The notes under the pieces were generated by a model. The model was not told the DNA's origin. It made no database searches and saw only the letters and a list, made by a program, of their open reading frames with translations. A stretch of 19,442 nt of DNA from contig CAKZUU010000356.1 in the NCBI GenBank assembly GCA_937922175.1, positions 1-19,442 of the forward strand, written 5' to 3'. Position numbers and translations under genes: made by a program. This document shows, one piece after another, positions 15,890 through 19,442 of this stretch; the stretch's first letter is position 1; every line of letters starts with the position of its first letter. The DNA comes from an uncultured Gemmataceae bacterium. GTDB taxonomy: Bacteria; Planctomycetota; Planctomycetia; Gemmatales; Gemmataceae.

Positions 15890-15910
15890 GCGATTCAATG
15901 AAGAATCGTT
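15889..15910 (+). other. Small hairpin at the 3' end of the acetolactate synthase gene
   Basis: AGCGATTC and GAATCGTT pair over eight positions, one of them G-U, around the loop AATGAA, starting at the last base of the stop codon. No T-run follows, so this is at most a weak or processing-type terminator. Confidence 0.2.
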
Positions 15911-15942
15911 GACCGTCGGATGAGACTTCAGCGAATTCTCCA

Positions 15943-16013
15943 TATCTCCGCGTGAATTCCGACACCCTGTGCTGTAGCTTCACTTACGAGGCAAGGAGGT
16001 TCACGCGGAGATA
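15943..16013 (+). promoter_or_regulatory. Perfect 14-bp inverted repeat masking the ribosome-binding site of the phosphoesterase gene
   Basis: TATCTCCGCGTGAA at 15943-15956 is the exact reverse complement of TTCACGCGGAGATA at 16000-16013, with a 43-nt loop; two further G-U pairs could extend the stem inward. The right arm contains the GGAG (16007-16010) that lies five bases before ATG 16016. A second, near-perfect Shine-Dalgarno, AAGGAGGT (15993-16000), is at the 3' edge of the loop, 15 bases from the ATG. In RNA, folding would hide the well-placed site. Alternatively the arms are DNA operator half-sites. Confidence 0.6.
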
Positions 16014-16015
16014 CC

Positions 16016-16774
16016 ATGTACGATGCCGTGATTATTTCGGACCTTCATCTTGGTAGTTCCAACTCTCAGGTCATTGCTCTGCGGCAATTTCTCGAGATGG
16101 TCCGTCAGGGATTGATTCCCACCTCAGCGTTGATTCTCAATGGCGACGTATTCGATTCGCACGATTTTCGGCGGCTGAAAAAGCACCATTGGAAAATATT
16201 ATCCTCGCTCCGCGCCATGTCGGATGAGATTCCAATTATCTGGATCAACGGGAATCATGACGGACCAGCAGAGGTCATCTCCTCCCTGATCGGAGTGCAA
16301 TTCGCCGACGAACATATTCTCCGCAGCGGCGATCATCGTGTCCTCGTCTTGCACGGACATCAATTTGACACCTTCATTGACAAACACCCGATCGTGACCG
16401 CGTTAGCCGACCTCGCTTATCGCGGGCTGCAACGGTTGGATCCCTCATTCCGAATGGCTCGCAGTGCCAAACGTGCCAGCAAAACCTTTCTGCGATGCCG
16501 GGAGCAAATCGAAGCCGGAGCTCGTGCCTATGCGGCAAAACGAGGCTGCACGGCCGTCTGTTGTGGTCATACTCACATGGAAGCCGAGAACCCCGGCGAG
16601 ATTGGCTACTTCAACAGCGGCTCGTGGACCGAATTGCCGTGCGGCTACCTCACCGTGAGCAATGGAGTCATCAGGCAGCACCACTTCGACCCGGGGCAAG
16701 CCAACGAGATCGTCGATGATGGAAGCGATTTTCCCGCCGTGCGGATTGCCCCACTGGCGGAGACCAACGCTTGA
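16016..16774 (+). CDS. LpxH-like metallophosphoesterase (UDP-2,3-diacylglucosamine diphosphatase family), 252 aa
   Basis: The fold is a calcineurin-type phosphoesterase with two metals. All motifs are present: Asp9 and His11 (SDLHLG), Asp44 (NGDVFD), Asn80-His81-Asp82 (GNHD), His113 (LHGHQFD) and His185/His187 (GHTH). LHGHQFD and the late YFNSGSWTE block are typical of the LpxH-like group that hydrolyses UDP-2,3-diacylglucosamine in lipid A synthesis. This protein belongs to the broad family, and true LpxH activity is not proven; many such proteins pair with a glycosyltransferase, as here. It overlaps the glycosyltransferase by the four-base TTGA, implying coupling. GGAG five bases before ATG 16016 supports the start, and this site lies in the inverted repeat at 15943-16013. 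No lpx gene is nearby. Confidence 0.85.
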   Translation: MYDAVIISDLHLGSSNSQVIALRQFLEMVRQGLIPTSALILNGDVFDSHDFRRLKKHHWKILSSLRAMSDEIPIIWINGNHDGPAEVISSLIGVQFADEHILRSGDHRVLVLHGHQFDTFIDKHPIVTALADLAYRGLQRLDPSFRMARSAKRASKTFLRCREQIEAGARAYAAKRGCTAVCCGHTHMEAENPGEIGYFNSGSWTELPCGYLTVSNGVIRQHHFDPGQANEIVDDGSDFPAVRIAPLAETNA

Positions 16775-17778
16775 AACTCGCGCTGATTACCGATACTTGG
16801 GAGCCTGAGATCAACGGCGTTGTTCGAACCCTGCGAACGACGACAAGTCACTTGCGCCGCTTGGGTCATGATGTCCAAATCGTTCACCCGGGATTGTTTG
16901 CTGCCCTTCGATTTCCGTTGTACCCCGATGTCCGACTCTCCCTCCTCTTGCCGTCAATGATCGCGCGGTTCATCGGCGAGGTGGATCATGTGCACATCGC
17001 GACCGAGGGGCCCTTGGGACTGAACGCGGCCATGTTTTTGCGCCGACGTCGATGGCGACACAGCACCAGTTTCCATACGGACTTCCCCTCTTACTTGAGG
17101 AAATATTTGGGTGTTCCGCCTCGGTACACCTTCCACCTGCTTCGAGTGTTTCACGGTTGGTCGGATTCGGTGATGGTGGCCGCCCGATCCTGGATGCGAC
17201 GACTCAGCGAATGTGGGTTTCGCAATTTGCGTCGATGGTCCCGTGGGGTCGACATCGGAATGTTCAAACCAAGTACCGATCGGCCAACACGAAGCCGACC
17301 ACTGGCTCTGTACGTCGGTCGCGTGGCTGAGGAGAAAAATATCACCGACTTTCTTGACGTGGATCGCCCGGTCGACAAGATGGTGGTCGGCGATGGTCCG
17401 TTATTGGCTCGTCTACGGCGGGAATACCCCGATGTGATCTTTACCGGTGCTCTGCACGGGGAGGCCTTAGCGGCAGCCTACGCGGCCGCCGATGTCCTCG
17501 TCTTTCCGAGCCGGACCGACACATTTGGCTTAGTGATGCTGGAGGCGTTGGCGTGCGGCACGCCCGTGGCTGCCTTCCCCGCGGAAGCGCCCCGTGATTT
17601 GTTGGTGGGCCAACCGGAGATCGGGGCATTGGACGATGATTTGGGACGAGCTATCGATCACTGCCTGACCCAAACCAGCCGCGAAGCCTGCCGCGAATTC
17701 GCCTTACAGTTCACGTGGGAGCGTTGCACGGAACAATTTCTGAACAACCTTGTCCCGCTTCGTTCCAGTCGCGCTTGA
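16771..17778 (+). CDS. GT4-family glycosyltransferase (glycosyltransferase family 1 domain), 335 aa
   Basis: This is a retaining GT-B glycosyltransferase acting at the inner membrane face. The N-domain opens with ALITDTWEPEINGVVRTLRTT, the Gly-rich acceptor loop of GT4 mannosyl- or glucosyltransferases that act on lipids. SFHTDFPSYL (100-109) is another hallmark of this subgroup. The donor-binding C-domain has YVGRVAEEKN (Arg184, Lys189 expected to bind donor phosphates) and PSRTDTFGLVMLEALACGTPV, where Asp250 and Glu258 replace the usual E-x7-E; Asp in the first position is common in this subgroup. Donor sugar and acceptor are not determined. The start is a TTG at 16771 whose last two bases begin the TGA of the phosphoesterase gene, with GGCGGAG upstream, so coupled translation is likely. 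Confidence 0.87.
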   Translation: MKLALITDTWEPEINGVVRTLRTTTSHLRRLGHDVQIVHPGLFAALRFPLYPDVRLSLLLPSMIARFIGEVDHVHIATEGPLGLNAAMFLRRRRWRHSTSFHTDFPSYLRKYLGVPPRYTFHLLRVFHGWSDSVMVAARSWMRRLSECGFRNLRRWSRGVDIGMFKPSTDRPTRSRPLALYVGRVAEEKNITDFLDVDRPVDKMVVGDGPLLARLRREYPDVIFTGALHGEALAAAYAAADVLVFPSRTDTFGLVMLEALACGTPVAAFPAEAPRDLLVGQPEIGALDDDLGRAIDHCLTQTSREACREFALQFTWERCTEQFLNNLVPLRSSRA

Positions 17779-17826
17779 CATCAATTCCGAAACCGCGTAT
17801 CGCTGCCGCGCATGCGACAGGACGGG

Positions 17827-18903
17827 ATGATCTCACTTTGGGTGGTTTGTGGCGCATTCGCCGCAGCCGTGATCGCTCGGGGCGGTCCGCCTGAAACTCC
17901 GCAACTCATGACCACGGGGCGGGTCTTACTGTTGGATCACGGAGGCCTGATCGAGGGAATGATCGAGAGGCGGGGCGGTTATTTTTGCGTGAAGCAGTCG
18001 AGTGGGGAGATCACCGTCCCCGTCAGTTCCACGATGTTGCTATTGCCCGACAAGAACGCTGCCTACCTCGAACTTCGGCGGAGAATAGGAAAGGGCGATG
18101 CGCGACAACACGCTGCCCTGGCCCGCTGGTGCCTCAACCACGGTCTGAAAACGCAAGCCTTGAGCGAGGCGGAAGAGGCTGTCCGGCTCGCCCCCGAAGA
18201 TCAGGCGTTGCGGCGTATCGTGGCCGAATTGCAGACGCAAGCCAGTTTACCGCCTCCACCTCGCGCGGTCGGAGAGCCCCCTGCGATCGTCCCGGTCAAG
18301 CACGAAACGATCGTCACCACCGAACTACCAGCATCCGCATACAACCTCTTTACCTCCAAGGTGCATCCCATCCTGATCAATGCGTGTTCCGGGTGTCACG
18401 CTCGCTCGGATCAGGAGGCATTCCCCTTGACTCGACCCACCATGATGTTCGGCGATCGACGGGCCACGCAGTTGAATCTGGCCACGGTTCTTGCCGCCGT
18501 CCGCCACGATGACCCCGCCAAAAGTCCGCTGCTCGTGAATGCGTTGAACCTTCACGGCAACGCTTCGCAACCTCCCTTGCGAAATCGGGAATCGCCCGCC
18601 TATCGGCACTTGGAGGAATTTGTTCGCCTCGTCACGGGCAAGACCACTGCCTCCTCAGCTGTCCATCAACTTCCCAGCGATTCCTCATCACCGACGACGC
18701 CACAGGAACCCGACATGACGAATGTGATGCTGTTACCCGGCATCAAAGTGTCCGGAGCGGCTTCCGCGTCTTCCTCGGGACCCATGAGAGCCGCGTCGCC
18801 CGCTGCCGATGCCGATGCTCATTCCCCCCGCCGCCCGAAAGATGAATTCGACCCCACCGAATTCAATCAACAGCGCGTGCTCGCCAAACCGCAGGGGAAA
18901 TAA
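17827..18903 (+). CDS. Secreted protein with c-type-haem motif (planctomycete cytochrome-c-like), 358 aa
   Basis: The N-terminus is a signal peptide (ISLWVVCGAFAAAVIARGG). A small beta-rich domain follows (TTGRVLLLDHGGLIEGMIERRGGYFCVKQSSGEITVP), then TPR-like helices (ARWCLNHGLKTQALSEAEEAVRLAPE), a Pro-rich linker, and a haem-binding-like segment FTSKVHPILINACSGCHARS with Cys187, Cys190 and His191 (CxxCH). A Ser/Pro/Ala-rich low-complexity tail with RRPKDEFDPTEFNQ ends it. Planctomycetes carry many exported proteins with a 'V.PIL...C..CH' segment; the function is unknown. I prefer ATG 17827 because AGGA lies four bases upstream and it opens the signal peptide; ATG 17812 in the same frame would add five residues but has no ribosome-binding site. 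Lone gene, convergent with the next. Confidence 0.78.
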   Translation: MISLWVVCGAFAAAVIARGGPPETPQLMTTGRVLLLDHGGLIEGMIERRGGYFCVKQSSGEITVPVSSTMLLLPDKNAAYLELRRRIGKGDARQHAALARWCLNHGLKTQALSEAEEAVRLAPEDQALRRIVAELQTQASLPPPPRAVGEPPAIVPVKHETIVTTELPASAYNLFTSKVHPILINACSGCHARSDQEAFPLTRPTMMFGDRRATQLNLATVLAAVRHDDPAKSPLLVNALNLHGNASQPPLRNRESPAYRHLEEFVRLVTGKTTASSAVHQLPSDSSSPTTPQEPDMTNVMLLPGIKVSGAASASSSGPMRAASPAADADAHSPRRPKDEFDPTEFNQQRVLAKPQGK

Positions 18904-18965
18904 GGCGGCCCCCCGGCAGAGCGCTGGCTCGATGGGATCGGATCGCCGAGCAGCCAAGGTCTCTC

Positions 18966-19442
18966 TCACCGCTGGACATTCGAGATGTGTTCGAGCGCCA
19001 ACAAGAGTGCCTGGGTGCCTTTCCGACCGTATCCTTGGGCACGAACGGCTTCATAAAGCTGCTTGGCCAAGGCGAGACCTGGCAGGCAAAGATGCATTCG
19101 CTCGGCCTCCCTCAGGGCAATCCCCATGTCTTTGATGAAATGCTCGACATAGAAGCCCGGCTCAAAGTTTCTCGCCAGGATTCGAGGTCCGTAAATTTCC
19201 AGTGATTTACTTCCGGCCGCACCTCCGGAGACACTTTGCAGAACGGTCTCCAGTTGAAGCCCCGCTTTCGATGCATAGAGGAGACCCTCGCAAAGGGAAA
19301 TCATGGTTGAAGCGATCAGAATCTGGTTCACCATCTTGGTGTGCTGGCCTGACCCAGCGGGCCCTTGGTGAACAATGGTTTTGCCCATGCATTGAAACAG
19401 CGGCAAGACCTGATCGAACGCCTCGCGGGCTCCGCCGACCAT
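18966..19442 (-). CDS. NAD(P)-dependent beta-hydroxyacid dehydrogenase, C-terminal half (5' end beyond window)
   Basis: The visible 158 residues match the C-terminal half of 3-hydroxyisobutyrate / 6-phosphogluconate-type dehydrogenases (about 290-300 aa when complete). MVGGAREAFDQVLPLFQCMGKTIVH is the end of the NAD domain, where MVGG is an internal segment, not a start. GPAGSGQHTKMVNQ contains the catalytic Lys36 and Asn39 (window numbering) of the family's G.G...K..N signature. FYVEHFIKDMGIALREAER and the late LALAKQLYEAVRAQGYGRKGTQAL are the all-helical dimerisation domain with 'KD...A'. The substrate (3-hydroxyisobutyrate, tartronate semialdehyde or another) cannot be settled from this half. 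The stop is 62 bp from the stop of the convergent haem protein gene; no clear terminator is visible between. Confidence 0.85.
   Translation of the reverse strand: MVGGAREAFDQVLPLFQCMGKTIVHQGPAGSGQHTKMVNQILIASTMISLCEGLLYASKAGLQLETVLQSVSGGAAGSKSLEIYGPRILARNFEPGFYVEHFIKDMGIALREAERMHLCLPGLALAKQLYEAVRAQGYGRKGTQALLLALEHISNVQR

Noticed and set aside
18904..18965. Bidirectional terminator between the convergent genes
   Set aside because: Only a five-base GCTCG/CGAGC stem with a long loop is visible and there is no T-run on either strand.

Overview
The window looks like chromosomal DNA of a planctomycete (Planctomycetota, class Planctomycetia). Four things support this: a secreted DUF1549/DUF1553 protein with Ig-like domains and c-type-haem motifs, a second secreted protein with a CxxCH motif, a Hanks-type kinase with the N-terminal helical region common in that phylum, and a secreted protein opening with the 'LEPR' motif of planctomycete surface proteins. 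I cannot name a genus. Base composition looks even and moderately GC-rich by eye. I see no transposase, integrase, tRNA, rRNA, CRISPR array or prophage gene, so this reads as an ordinary chromosomal region rather than an island.

Layout. 1-566 (-) is a multi-pass membrane protein cut by the left edge. It diverges from a secreted LolA-like protein (763-1512) followed by an RluA-type pseudouridine synthase. The synthase converges on, and overlaps by 90 bp, a membrane-anchored Ser/Thr kinase (2626-3963, -). A 340-bp divergent gap holds an imperfect 42-nt-period direct repeat and leads into the 838-aa DUF1549/DUF1553 protein. Next come a lipoprotein resembling branched-chain amino-acid binding proteins (6862-8028) and a 76-aa membrane protein (8107-8337). 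A second gap of 338 bp precedes a tight run of three genes: a PhoR-like histidine kinase, an M20 peptidase and an AtuA/DUF1446 protein. After that stand a secreted RTX-plus-calpain-like protease (12702-14057), the acetolactate synthase large subunit (14147-15889), a translationally coupled LpxH-like phosphoesterase and GT4 glycosyltransferase (16016-17778), a small secreted cytochrome-c-like protein (17827-18903), and the C-terminal half of a beta-hydroxyacid dehydrogenase (-) running off the right edge.

How genes work together. Most units are single genes or pairs. The clearest functional pair is the phosphoesterase with the glycosyltransferase: a four-base TTGA start/stop overlap suggests joint production and a role in envelope lipid or glycolipid assembly. 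The histidine kinase, M20 peptidase and AtuA genes are packed with 6 bp or less between them and are probably one transcript, although no response regulator is in view. The DUF1549/DUF1553 protein lacks its usual DUF1501 partner, the substrate-binding lipoprotein lacks ABC transporter genes, and the acetolactate synthase lacks its regulatory subunit, so partners of these would have to be encoded elsewhere.

Most interesting points. (1) A perfect 14-bp inverted repeat has its second arm covering the ribosome-binding site of the phosphoesterase-glycosyltransferase operon, a candidate translational switch. (2) One secreted protein joins ten RTX calcium-binding repeats to a calpain-like cysteine protease domain with an intact Cys/His/Asn triad.
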